This document shows, piece by piece, positions 41,719 to 50,552 of a DNA stretch of 64,000 bases; position 1 is the first letter of the stretch, and each line of letters begins with the position of its first letter. A model generated the notes under the pieces. That model had not been told where the DNA came from, made no database searches, and was given only the letters and a program-made list of their open reading frames with translations. The stretch comes from Selenihalanaerobacter shriftii (GTDB lineage: Bacteria > Bacillota > Halanaerobiia > Halobacteroidales > Acetohalobiaceae): the NCBI RefSeq assembly GCF_900167185.1, contig NZ_FUWM01000006.1, positions 124,001 through 188,000 on the forward strand, given 5' to 3'. A program made the translations under genes and the position numbers.

Positions 41719-43110
41719 CTATCGTTTAATCCCATTAACCAATACACCTAGCATCTCATCCATAGTAGAAACAAATTTAGCAGCTGCTGTATAAGAATGT
41801 TGATATTGAATCATTTTAGCCATCTCTTCATCTAAAGAAACACCAGAAACTGAGTCACGCTGTTTATTTAGCTGTCTAGTTAATACTTCCTGATTATCTA
41901 CCATCCGTTTAGCTCGCTGACTATCTACTCCTAACTTAGCAATATTCGAACCATAGTAATTAGCAAAAGTAGCTGTTTTTGAACTAAATACCTTTTCATC
42001 CCCTAATTGAGCTAACTTTAAAGCAACACTTCCATCACCAGGACTATCAGGATTCTCGGCAGTAGCTATCTTATTTAAATCATTCTTAATCGCATCAGTT
42101 ACATCTATGCCTTTCGCCGTTGATCCTTCAAGGAATTTAATACCAGTACTATTATCTAATCCATAGCCATTCTCATGGATCTTATTAAACTCATTAACCA
42201 TTTTTCCAGCCATTTTATCTAGTTGTTCTATGTATTTAGGGATTTCTTCATCTCTAGTTTCTAATAAACCTTTAATCTCTCCATCACTAAATTCAGCTTT
42301 CGAATCATTATTAGACCATTTAATCTGCATTAAATTATTATTGCTTGGGTCTTTTTCTAAATTTAATTTATTAGATTTTTCTTGCCAAACTAAAGCTTGT
42401 CCTTCTATACTGACTGAAATTGACCCGTTAGACGCTTCTTGTGTCTGTACACTAGTAATTTTAGATAATTTTTCAATTAGCAAGTCCCGTTTATCTTTTA
42501 AATCATTAGGATTTTGATTCATACTTTCAATTCTACTAATCTGTCCATTTAAATCAGCAATTCGCTGTGCATAAGAGTTGATATCCTCTACCTTTGTTCC
42601 AATTCGGTCATTAACTGATAGACGATAATCACTTAATTGATCATCTAGATGATTAAATGTATCTGTTAGGGATAATGCTCTCTGTCTTACTGTGGCTCTT
42701 ACCGCTTCACTCTCAGGATTATTATTTAACTCCTGTAGGGAACCCCAGAATTCATCCATTACATTTCGTAGACTATTCTCTGATGGCTCATTAAAAACTA
42801 ACTCTATTTGTTCTAGAGCATCTTCTCTCATTTCCCATCTTCCTTGTGCACTACTTTCCTCTCTAATCTGACCATCAATAAATTTATTTCTAATTCTTCT
42901 AATCTGATCTATCTTAACCCCAGTACCTACTTGTCCAGCTCCAGTACCGTTATAAATAGTATGAGGTCTATTAGTCGAATGAATTGCTTCCTGTCGACTA
43001 TATCCTTCCGTATTAGCATTAGATATATTATGACCTGTTACATCTAAAGATTTCTTCTGCACCTGTAAAGCTCGTTTCCCTAATTCTATTCCTCCAAAGG
43101 TTGAACCCAT
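41719..43110 (-). CDS. flgK: Flagellar hook-associated protein FlgK
   Basis: A 463-residue HAP1 that joins hook to filament. N-terminus: FGGIELGKRALQVQKKSLDVTGHNISNANTEGYSRQ. C-terminus: SGVSLDEEMAKMIQYQHSYTAAAKFVSTMDEMLGVLVNG. These are the rod/hook-protein type ends. Length is slightly short but normal for Firmicutes. It follows flgN by 17 bases in the flgM-flgN-flgK order. Confidence 0.96.
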   Translation of the reverse strand: MGSTFGGIELGKRALQVQKKSLDVTGHNISNANTEGYSRQEAIHSTNRPHTIYNGTGAGQVGTGVKIDQIRRIRNKFIDGQIREESSAQGRWEMREDALEQIELVFNEPSENSLRNVMDEFWGSLQELNNNPESEAVRATVRQRALSLTDTFNHLDDQLSDYRLSVNDRIGTKVEDINSYAQRIADLNGQISRIESMNQNPNDLKDKRDLLIEKLSKITSVQTQEASNGSISVSIEGQALVWQEKSNKLNLEKDPSNNNLMQIKWSNNDSKAEFSDGEIKGLLETRDEEIPKYIEQLDKMAGKMVNEFNKIHENGYGLDNSTGIKFLEGSTAKGIDVTDAIKNDLNKIATAENPDSPGDGSVALKLAQLGDEKVFSSKTATFANYYGSNIAKLGVDSQRAKRMVDNQEVLTRQLNKQRDSVSGVSLDEEMAKMIQYQHSYTAAAKFVSTMDEMLGVLVNGIKR

Positions 43111-43127
43111 TCTACTTCCCTCCTATG

Positions 43128-43640
43128 CTATGCCTTCTGATCAATAATTCTTTGCTGTTGCTGATTATTCTGTTGGTTGCTACTATTTAGTTTACCTGGT
43201 TTTTGATAAGTTTTAGTTTTGCCAATATTACTTTCGGTTAATAACTGTAAAGTGTAGTCATTTAATTTTAACGATTCTTCAATTAAATTAGCATTAGTAT
43301 CATTTATATTGCGTAAATCCTCTAAAAGATCTAAAATTTTCCCTCTTGTGTTCTTTAATTCACTTACATTCGGACCCGAAATTAATTCTGTAAGCTTAGC
43401 AAATGATAGCTCTCCATCAGATAAAGAATATCTATCTGCAATCTCTTGTAAAGTTTCTACCCGTTCTTCTTCTAATTGATTAATCTTTTCAATCTCTGCT
43501 TGTTCATCCTCAATAATACTTAATAAATCATCAACTCTATTATCAATAATAATCGCCTGTTTCTCTTCACTTAATTGATAGAGCTGTTGATAAATTTCAT
43601 ATTCAGCCTGTAAAATTTGAACTAACCTCTTAATCTCCAT
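43128..43640 (-). CDS. flgN: Flagellar export chaperone FlgN
   Basis: A 170-residue helical protein of the FlgN family, the export chaperone for FlgK and FlgL. A coiled-coil core (LVQILQAEYEIYQQLYQLSEEKQ, IIDNRVDDLLSIIEDEQAEIEKINQLEEER) is typical. The C-terminal 25 residues are Gln/Asn-rich. It is placed between flgM (17 bases) and flgK (17 bases), the order of the Bacillus yvyG region. Confidence 0.88.
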   Translation of the reverse strand: MEIKRLVQILQAEYEIYQQLYQLSEEKQAIIIDNRVDDLLSIIEDEQAEIEKINQLEEERVETLQEIADRYSLSDGELSFAKLTELISGPNVSELKNTRGKILDLLEDLRNINDTNANLIEESLKLNDYTLQLLTESNIGKTKTYQKPGKLNSSNQQNNQQQQRIIDQKA

Positions 43641-43657
43641 TTATCTCACTTCCTTAA

Positions 43658-43948
43658 TTAAACCAAGTTATCGATTATAGTCCTGGCTAACATCTTTTCT
43701 GCAACTTCTTCTCCAGAAACATCATAATTACCAGTTTTGATTGCTTGCTTTAGAGAATCAACTTTCTCCTGCCGCACTACTGGTTCTTTTTCTAATGCCT
43801 GTTTAGCAACCTGCATCTCTTTAGCTTTGTTTGAAAGTGATAACTTATCGCCTTTATTCTTACGATTAATTTCTGAAGCAGAATTGGTCTTCTTATCCTT
43901 ATTATATACTTTCAAAACTCTACTTAATTGCTCATTGGAGATTTTCAT
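43658..43948 (-). CDS. flgM: Anti-sigma factor FlgM
   Basis: A 96-residue FlgM that holds the flagellar sigma factor until the hook is complete and FlgM is exported. The C-terminal half (SLSNKAKEMQVAKQAL, RQEKVDSLKQAIKTGNYDVSGEEVAEKMLARTIID) is diagnostic; the N-terminus is disordered. The start has a GGGTGAT site. It is first of flgM-flgN-flgK-flgL, with a sigma-D-like promoter 80 bases upstream. Confidence 0.93.
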   Translation of the reverse strand: MKISNEQLSRVLKVYNKDKKTNSASEINRKNKGDKLSLSNKAKEMQVAKQALEKEPVVRQEKVDSLKQAIKTGNYDVSGEEVAEKMLARTIIDNLV

Positions 43949-44027
43949 AGCTAATCACCCGCCTTCTAATTAAAATACACTTTTACAATATAATAAATTA
44001 ATTCCGTTCATTATGTTCTTATTACTT

Positions 44028-44053
44028 ATATCGTAATGAAACAATTTAATTTA
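44028..44053 (-). promoter_or_regulatory. Sigma-D-like promoter of the flgM operon
   Basis: TAAA (44053-44050), 14-base spacer, TACGATAT (44035-44028), close to the flagellar sigma consensus TAAA-N15-GCCGATAT. It fits the idea that flgM and the late genes are read by the sigma that FlgM controls. Confidence 0.5.
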
Positions 44054-44132
44054 AATGATATAAAACGGATTTATTCTTAATTAAATAAGATTAGGCTGAA
44101 TTAGCTACTTATAACTAGAAGTTAAATCCAAT

Positions 44133-44534
44133 TTAATCTTTTTTCCAAGCTCTAGTATACATTTGGCTTTTAGGTTTCTTCTTTTGCTTTTTTTCTTTCT
44201 CTTTATCCTGCCTTCCAACAAAGCCATCACTTAATTGATCTCTACAACTTTTACAATAATCACCGCTCTTGATCTGTGTGCCGCATCTTTTGCACTCGAT
44301 AGTTACATCTACATTAAATTCAACTAGTCTACCTTCACGAATAAACTTCTTAATTCGTTTTACACTAACCCCTGTTTCTTCATGGATCTTAGGAATCCTA
44401 GCTTGTCCACTCTCATAAATATATTCCTTAACCGTTTCAAAGTCTTCTTCTTCTTCCTCTAAGCATTGAGGACAGACTTTATCAGTATTAGAGACAAAAA
44501 CATTACCACAACGAACACAATTCTTTAATCCCAT
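44133..44534 (-). CDS. YvyF-type flagellar operon protein
   Basis: About 133 residues. It has an N-terminal zinc ribbon (NCVRCGNVFVSNTDKVCPQC), a helical middle (EYIYESGQARIPKIHEETGVSVKRIKKFIREGRL) that resembles a DNA-binding helix-turn-helix, and a second zinc-ribbon-like set (CKRC, CKSC), ending in a Lys-rich tail. It matches the YvyF/TIGR03826 family located between comFC and flgM. Start ATG 44534 has GGAGGAG; the upstream TTG does not. Exact role unknown, but it is linked to flagellar control. Confidence 0.88.
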   Translation of the reverse strand: MGLKNCVRCGNVFVSNTDKVCPQCLEEEEEDFETVKEYIYESGQARIPKIHEETGVSVKRIKKFIREGRLVEFNVDVTIECKRCGTQIKSGDYCKSCRDQLSDGFVGRQDKEKEKKQKKKPKSQMYTRAWKKD

Positions 44535-44616
44535 ATGATACTCCTCCTTTACTATCAATGCTTACTTTATAAATTCGATAAAAAGATACATATTCCCTGC
44601 TATAATTAAGTAAATA

Positions 44617-45369
44617 TTAGAATTTATTTGGTAATTGTTGCCCAGTAGCCAAAGTTAAAACTGAAACTTCCTTTGCTCCAGCTCGTAGCAATACTTTAGA
44701 ACATTCATTAACAGTACTTCCTGTCGTATAAATATCATCAATTAAGAGAATATTTTTCCCTTTAATATCTTTAGTCTTTTCTGGTTCACAATAGAATACA
44801 CTATTTACATTCTCTTTTCTTTCTAAAAGAGATAATTTACTCTGACTAGCAGTATTTACTGCTCTCTTTAGCACTCGATTATCTACTGGCAAATCCAAAC
44901 ATCCCCCAACCTCTTTCGCCAATAAATAAGCCTGGTTAAACCCTCTATTCTTAAACTTTTCTTCTGCAAGTGGTACAGGAATAATTAAATCTAACTTCTG
45001 TCTATCATAAAATTCTAAACCATAAATTCCTAATAATTTACCTAATGGTTGAGCCAAAGCTTGACGCCCTTCATATTTAAAATCATGAATATAGTCAGGA
45101 ATTCCTCCACTATAAAGCGCAACAGACCTTGCTTTATTAAATAGATACTTATGGTCTTCACAAATATCACAATAATCCTTCTCTTCAGATAACACTTTAC
45201 CGCATTTTTGACAATAATTATCAGTAATATATTCAATTTTTTCTAAACAATTCTGACAAAGATGAATATCATCGGTCACTAACTCACTTTCCTCACAATA
45301 AAGACATCCTTGTAATTCTGGATAAACTAAATCTAATAAACCGTTCCAGAGATTATTCAATAATCCCAT
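44617..45369 (-). CDS. comFC: ComF-family phosphoribosyltransferase-like protein
   Basis: About 250 residues. The N-terminus has a zinc-ribbon (CLYCEESELV, CQNCLEKIEYI, CQKCGKVL, CDIC). The remainder is a PRTase fold with the PRPP loop NILLIDDIYTTGSTVNEC. ComFC is needed for uptake of single-stranded DNA in natural competence and works with ComFA. ATG 45369 after GAGGAG is the better start. It lies 17 bases after comFA. Confidence 0.93.
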   Translation of the reverse strand: MGLLNNLWNGLLDLVYPELQGCLYCEESELVTDDIHLCQNCLEKIEYITDNYCQKCGKVLSEEKDYCDICEDHKYLFNKARSVALYSGGIPDYIHDFKYEGRQALAQPLGKLLGIYGLEFYDRQKLDLIIPVPLAEEKFKNRGFNQAYLLAKEVGGCLDLPVDNRVLKRAVNTASQSKLSLLERKENVNSVFYCEPEKTKDIKGKNILLIDDIYTTGSTVNECSKVLLRAGAKEVSVLTLATGQQLPNKF

Positions 45370-45386
45370 AAAACTCAACTCCTCTG

Positions 45387-47201
45387 TTAATTATCCCTTA
45401 TTAAATATCCCTTTTTTCTAGCCTCTTGATTTAAACTTTGAATTCTACTTTTAGCTTTTTTCATTTCAGAAGTTATCTGTTGTCCTATAAACCAGACTTC
45501 TCCATCAGGATATTCCAGGGAACGACCAGCTCTTCCAGCCATTTGAATCAAAGTAGGCAGATCAAAGATAAAATCCCAATCAGCAAATAAAACTAATACA
45601 TTGGCCTTAGGGACTGTAATTGCCCTCTCCATAATAGTAGTAGCAACTAAAATAGGATATTTGCCATTACAGAATTCTTCTCGTTTTTTATCTCGTTTAG
45701 AATCCTGAGCATGACTATATTGAACCCACGATTCCCCATTTATTTTAGGCAATTCTTCTTGTAACTTTTCACCTACTAATTCTACTAATTCCCTTGTTGG
45801 CAAAAAAATAAATAGCTGTGATAAATCTTGATAAATTGACTGACTAATTATGGTAAAGATTTTCTCTGATAATTTTATTTCTTTAGCCTCTTTATTATAC
45901 CATAATTTTGTAACAACTAATTCCGGTTCAGGTACTGGATGACCATGATAACGAGCTGGAATCTTAATTAGTATTTTATCATCTTCATGCTCAAAATCAA
46001 TTAAATTATTATTTGGAGTAGCTGTCATATATATGATTTTACCTTGCAAATGACATGATCTATTTACTGCTCGTTTTAACATCTGATTACCTTGATAAGG
46101 AAAAGCATCTACCTCATCTAAAATAATTAAATCAAATTTATCTTTAAAGCGCAACACTTGATGAGTTGTAGCTACAGTTATTGGTGCTAAATCATATTTG
46201 GTCTCTGAACCACCATAAAGAACACTTACTTCAAAATTAGGAAAACTTTCTTTTAATCTAGGTGCTAATTCAATGACAGCATCCTTCCGAGGAATAGCAA
46301 ATAAAACCTCTCCACCACGGGCTAATACTTTAGCAATAGCTTGAAAAGAGACTTCTGTCTTACCGGCTCCACAGACAGCCCAGACTAATGCTTCTTGCTG
46401 TTGACTAGAAAGAAACTGAACCAATTCCTGACTAGCATCGCTTTGTGCAGCAGTTAATTCAAAATTCAACTTCGGTTTCACTATTGCATTTACTGTATTG
46501 GTTTTAGATACTGGCTTAAATTCATAAAGTGGACGACATATTCTAGCTTGACCCATGCTAATACAATTATCACAATAGTAGTCAGTTAAACCACAGTAGT
46601 TACACTCCATAGCAATCAACTTTTCTTCTTCACCACATCGCTGACAGACTAAATGATTATCTGCTTGAAAAAAGATACTAGGTATTATCTCTAATTTAGT
46701 TTCTAATTTTAATGTCTGTAATATTAATGATAAAGATGTATTAAGGGTTAACTGATTTTCACCTAAAGCATCTATTATTTCATCATAATATAATAATCTT
46801 CCTGCTAAAAGTTGGTGAATTCCTTTTAGAGATTTTTTAGAGGGGAAAGTAATATTTACAGATTTCACATCTCTTATTTGATTATATTCAGTTAAAGAGT
46901 AATATGATAATACATCTTCAATTCGTCTACTACATTCGTGTTTTAACTCTGTAATGTCATCGAATAAATCTCGGATTAAAACTCCTTCTCTTTCTTGTAC
47001 AGTAGTAACCCTTTTATAAGTATATTCAACTAAGCCAATAGGAAGCGGTTTAGTTAAAGCATATGCTTTAAGTTCTTTGTTTGCCCATATATTATTTTGT
47101 AAATAATAGCTTAATTCAATTTCAGGCTTATATGCTAGATTAACTTTATACCTTTTTTGATTAATCACTAACAGATAAATAACAAATTTCGCTTCCTTCA
47201 T
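45387..47201 (-). CDS. comFA: Competence DNA helicase-like protein ComFA
   Basis: A 604-residue DEAD-box ATPase that helps pull DNA into the cell. A four-cysteine zinc site (CQRCGEEEKLIAMECNYCG with CDNC, about 185-215) comes before the helicase core: Walker A WAVCGAGKTE, motif II LDEVDAFP, SAT-like MTATP and the C-terminal QMAGRAGRS. The extra N-terminal domain (about 1-180) is normal for ComFA. It follows the sigH terminator, and the start has GGAGGAGAG. Confidence 0.94.
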   Translation of the reverse strand: MKEAKFVIYLLVINQKRYKVNLAYKPEIELSYYLQNNIWANKELKAYALTKPLPIGLVEYTYKRVTTVQEREGVLIRDLFDDITELKHECSRRIEDVLSYYSLTEYNQIRDVKSVNITFPSKKSLKGIHQLLAGRLLYYDEIIDALGENQLTLNTSLSLILQTLKLETKLEIIPSIFFQADNHLVCQRCGEEEKLIAMECNYCGLTDYYCDNCISMGQARICRPLYEFKPVSKTNTVNAIVKPKLNFELTAAQSDASQELVQFLSSQQQEALVWAVCGAGKTEVSFQAIAKVLARGGEVLFAIPRKDAVIELAPRLKESFPNFEVSVLYGGSETKYDLAPITVATTHQVLRFKDKFDLIILDEVDAFPYQGNQMLKRAVNRSCHLQGKIIYMTATPNNNLIDFEHEDDKILIKIPARYHGHPVPEPELVVTKLWYNKEAKEIKLSEKIFTIISQSIYQDLSQLFIFLPTRELVELVGEKLQEELPKINGESWVQYSHAQDSKRDKKREEFCNGKYPILVATTIMERAITVPKANVLVLFADWDFIFDLPTLIQMAGRAGRSLEYPDGEVWFIGQQITSEMKKAKSRIQSLNQEARKKGYLIRDN

Positions 47202-47221
47202 CGCTCTCCTCCTGTTTATAA

Positions 47222-47260
47222 TAAAAAAAGCTGCCCCCCATCAATATAAGAAGGCAACCC
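47222..47260 (-). terminator. Terminator of sigH
   Basis: GTTGCC and GGCAGC pair around a 17-base loop and are followed by seven T residues, just before comFA. Confidence 0.75.
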
Positions 47261-47293
47261 CTAGCATGTCTAATATTTAGTGAAAAACGTAAG

Positions 47294-47959
47294 TTAGTAA
47301 TTATCGACTTCATCTTTTAACTTTCTTTTTAATTCATCAATTTTGCGCCGAGCTCTTTGTAAGGCATTATCTACAGTTTTTACACTACTACCTATCTCTA
47401 CAGCTATCTCTTTGTAGGACTTAGCTTGAAGATAACTACTAAATACTTCCCATTCTAGGTCAGTTAGCATTCCTTTTAGCTCATATGTAACTTCATCAAC
47501 TAATTCTCGATTCATTAAATCAGTCTCTGGATTATTATTTTCATCTGGTAATACATCTAATAAAGTCCGCCCTCGACCGCCATCATCCTTAGAATATTTT
47601 AACTTCTTGTCAATAGAAGTTGAAGTATTTAAGGGCATATGCTTTTGGCGATTAGCAGTCTTAATTGCAGAAATTAATTGTCGACTTACGCACAAATGAG
47701 CAAATCCTCTAAAAGAAGCCGCTCTCTTTTCTTTATAATCTCTAATCGCTTTATAAAGCCCTACTAAGCCTTCTTGAATTACATCATCTTTATCTAAACC
47801 TTTGATGTAAAATAGCTTTGACTTAGCATACACAATATCAATGTTATTATCTAATAGATATTCCTCAGCCAGCTTGTCCCCGTTCTGAGCTAAATCAATT
47901 ACTTGCTGTTCTAGCATATCCTCATATTTGCTCTTGAACTTTTTCCTAGCCTTACCCAT
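47294..47959 (-). CDS. sigH: RNA polymerase sigma factor SigH
   Basis: A 221-residue sigma-70-like factor. In Bacillus SigH starts sporulation and competence. Region 2 (YIKGLDKDDVIQEGLVGLYKAIRDYKEKRAASFRGFAHLCVSRQLI) and region 4 (LTDLEWEVFSSYLQAKSYKEIAVEIGSSVKTVDNALQRARRKI) are both complete. A 17-base-spaced sigma-A promoter and a terminator bracket it, so it is a single-gene unit next to the competence genes. Its presence favours a spore former. Confidence 0.92.
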   Translation of the reverse strand: MGKARKKFKSKYEDMLEQQVIDLAQNGDKLAEEYLLDNNIDIVYAKSKLFYIKGLDKDDVIQEGLVGLYKAIRDYKEKRAASFRGFAHLCVSRQLISAIKTANRQKHMPLNTSTSIDKKLKYSKDDGGRGRTLLDVLPDENNNPETDLMNRELVDEVTYELKGMLTDLEWEVFSSYLQAKSYKEIAVEIGSSVKTVDNALQRARRKIDELKRKLKDEVDNY

Positions 47960-47998
47960 TAAGATATCCCCACCCCTGTGCGATTTTTAGCCACTATC

Positions 47999-48027
47999 AT
48001 TATACCATAATTTAGTTAGCTAGTCAA
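47999..48027 (-). promoter_or_regulatory. Sigma-A promoter of sigH
   Basis: TTGACT (48027-48022), 17-base spacer, TATAAT (48004-47999). Confidence 0.75.
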
Positions 48028-48038
48028 AATCTAATCTA

Positions 48039-49193
48039 TTATAAGTAACGCAAAAATTTAACTAAAAAATTCTCTTTTAAATCAATAGCATTGTAAGGAC
48101 AAACTTCTTGGCAACAAAGACATTTGATACAGTTAGCTTCATCAATCTCAAGATGAACCGTATCTCCATCATCTATCTCCTCAATTACCAACTGCGGACA
48201 ACTTTTAAGACAGGTTCTACATTTGGTACATTCTTGTTGATCAATTATTGGCTTAGACATCATCAATTGCAAAAATGGTTTAAGAATAAAATTAGGTAAA
48301 TGCGATAAGAAGGCATTAGATGGAAGGTCATATTGCTTATATTCTAGTTGAACAAAATTACCTGTAATTTCAATTCGATTCAAGTTAGCTCTTCCTAAAC
48401 CTCGTTTAGCTGCTATATTAGAAATCTGCACTTGATTATCATCATATCCTAAATATTTAGCAGCTACTGTATCTAAAGCTACTAAATCAGTACTTGCTAA
48501 AATAGTACCCACGGCACAAGGAACTCCTGCACTTCCAGGCCCATCACCTGCTAACCCTATCACTCCATCCATAATAGCCAAATCAGGTTTTACTGTAGCA
48601 AAGATATCAACGATTACTTCAGCAAAACGATTAGGATTAGGGAATTCACGATGATATTCCATCTTCTTTAATCCTGGAATAACACCATACATATTTTTGA
48701 TAGCTCCAGTAAATAATGTTAAACTATGAGTCTTTAGTTTCGGTAAGGAAATAATAAAGTCTGCTTCTAGTAAAGGTATAGGTAGATTAAAATCCGAAAT
48801 AGTATTACCAACATTAGAAACTAATTTTGTTTCTACTCTATCAAAGTTTATAAACTCAACATCTAATTCTTCACAGACAGATTTCATACCAGTCTTTTCA
48901 AAAGCAGCAGCGGTCAAAGACTTTTCAGCTAAAAAACCTCCGGAACTCTCACCTACTACTGGGGTTGCCCCTGTCTCTTGTACTAATTGAATAACTGCTT
49001 TTAAGACTAAAGGATGAGTAGTTATAGCCTGTTCTGGAGCTTTAGGACTTAAAAGATTCGGTTTAATTAAGACTCGATCATTCTTTGAAATCAATCGTTC
49101 TAATCCGCCTAATTCATCCATCGCCTTCCTAACAGCCTCAGTAACTAATTTCTCTTCATACTTAGAACAGCTAATAGATGCTACAGAACTCAT
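48039..49193 (-). CDS. DUF362 protein with two [4Fe-4S] ferredoxin motifs
   Basis: A 384-residue protein: DUF362 domain (about 1-300, VLIKPNLLSPKAPEQAITTHPLVLKAVIQL; LPKLKTHSLTLFTGAIKNMYGVIPG) followed by a double-cluster ferredoxin domain (CTKCRTCLKSCP and CIKCLCCQEVCP). It probably moves electrons in the cytosol; the physiological partner is unknown. It lies between DUF192 and sigH and is not obviously part of the Tad locus, though it is read in the same direction. Confidence 0.88.
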   Translation of the reverse strand: MSSVASISCSKYEEKLVTEAVRKAMDELGGLERLISKNDRVLIKPNLLSPKAPEQAITTHPLVLKAVIQLVQETGATPVVGESSGGFLAEKSLTAAAFEKTGMKSVCEELDVEFINFDRVETKLVSNVGNTISDFNLPIPLLEADFIISLPKLKTHSLTLFTGAIKNMYGVIPGLKKMEYHREFPNPNRFAEVIVDIFATVKPDLAIMDGVIGLAGDGPGSAGVPCAVGTILASTDLVALDTVAAKYLGYDDNQVQISNIAAKRGLGRANLNRIEITGNFVQLEYKQYDLPSNAFLSHLPNFILKPFLQLMMSKPIIDQQECTKCRTCLKSCPQLVIEEIDDGDTVHLEIDEANCIKCLCCQEVCPYNAIDLKENFLVKFLRYL

Positions 49194-49267
49194 ACTAAAA
49201 TAATACTCCCTTCTATTTGTTCCTTCACTATATTCTATTATATAATTATATAATTAATTCAGCAAGC

Positions 49268-49609
49268 TTAAATTATAATTATCTTATCCCCAACCTCTAC
49301 TCTTTCATCTAAATTTTTGGTAAATTTGAATTCAATCACTTTATTAGCACTTGAAACAAAACTAGAAATTCGATTCGGCGGTAAGGAAGAAATTACTTTA
49401 ACTACAATATTATCTTCATTCAGAAATATCACATCTATAGCAAACTTCATAAAGAACGTATGAATTATTTGACAAGGAGTAATTAATAAACCTTCATCAG
49501 CTTCAAGATTATCCTTACCTAATAAACCTATTAACCTTTGGGAGAAAGTATCTGCCTTTTGAATTCGACTCGCTATTACTATGCCCTTAGTTTCATTAAT
49601 TAGAATCAT
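49268..49609 (-). CDS. DUF192 protein
   Basis: A 113-residue DUF192 protein with the family block TPCQIIHTFFMKFAIDVIFLNEDNIVVKVISSLPPNRIS. No signal peptide is visible. DUF192 proteins have a small beta-barrel fold and unknown function; they are often found beside tadC, as here (12 bases after it). It is probably the last gene of the Tad transcript. Confidence 0.85.
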   Translation of the reverse strand: MILINETKGIVIASRIQKADTFSQRLIGLLGKDNLEADEGLLITPCQIIHTFFMKFAIDVIFLNEDNIVVKVISSLPPNRISSFVSSANKVIEFKFTKNLDERVEVGDKIIII

Positions 49610-49621
49610 TAGCCTGACTCC

Positions 49622-50539
49622 TTAATTTAATTTGGTAAATGAGTTTATTACTTTAATAGCTGCTGGCCCTAATAATATAACAAATAGAGTAGGAAAAATA
49701 AAGAAGACTAATGGTAATAACATTTTAATAGGTGCTTTCATAGCTTCAGCTTCAGCTCTTTGTTTTCTTTTAAGTCGGATTTGATTAGATTGAATTCTTA
49801 ATACCTTACCGATACTAACTCCTAATTTATCTGCCTGGACTATGGCTGTAATAAAGTTAGAAAGATCTTCTACATTAGTCCTGTTACCTAAATCACGCAT
49901 AGCATTTCTTCTTGGTTTTCCCATTCTGATTTCTTGTAAAAGTCTTTCAAACTCTTCGCTAATCGGACCAGAAATCTTATCAACTACTTTAACTAATGCT
50001 GAATCAAATCCCAATCCAGCCTCTACACTAACAGTTAAGAGATCTAAAACATCTGGCAATGTCTCTTGAATCTCTTGCTGCCTTTCAGTAATTTTTTTAC
50101 TTAAAATAAATTGTGGAATTACAAAACCTGCAAAAGCAAAGACAAACGAGAATAAAGTAGCATTCTGCCAAGATAAATTAACTAATGATAAGAATATAAT
50201 TACTGGCAAAATAATAATTAATATGCCTTGAATTGCTAAGAGTTCTTTAGCTTCTAAATCGAAAGGATGCCCTGCCAAAACTAATTTTCTTCGCAAACTG
50301 TCTTTAAATCCAATTGGAGTTAGTCTTACAAAAAAAGTAGCTATTTTCTGTAAAAATGGCCTAATAACTCGCTCGGCAAATGATTCTTCAAGCTCTAGCT
50401 CCCTAGGCAAAACCTCTTTTTTAAATTGAGCATACTTTTCTAATCTATCTTTAACTTTTTGCTCTCTATTGCTCAAAGAGTTAATTAACCAAAAGGTTAA
50501 ACCTACTACTATAACAAAGATAAGCACCGGAAATAGCAT
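49622..50539 (-). CDS. tadC: Tad pilus inner-membrane protein TadC
   Basis: A 305-residue GspF/T2SSF-type platform protein. It has an N-terminal anchor, two central hydrophobic segments (about 104-150), the cytosolic helix bundle with LPDVLDLLTVSVEAGLGFDSAL and EEFERLLQEIRMGKPRRNAMRDLGNR, and a C-terminal membrane segment. With TadB it forms the platform on which the CpaF ATPase acts. It follows tadB by 13 bases. Confidence 0.93.
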   Translation of the reverse strand: MLFPVLIFVIVVGLTFWLINSLSNREQKVKDRLEKYAQFKKEVLPRELELEESFAERVIRPFLQKIATFFVRLTPIGFKDSLRRKLVLAGHPFDLEAKELLAIQGILIIILPVIIFLSLVNLSWQNATLFSFVFAFAGFVIPQFILSKKITERQQEIQETLPDVLDLLTVSVEAGLGFDSALVKVVDKISGPISEEFERLLQEIRMGKPRRNAMRDLGNRTNVEDLSNFITAIVQADKLGVSIGKVLRIQSNQIRLKRKQRAEAEAMKAPIKMLLPLVFFIFPTLFVILLGPAAIKVINSFTKLN

Positions 50540-50552
50540 CTAACCCGCTCCC

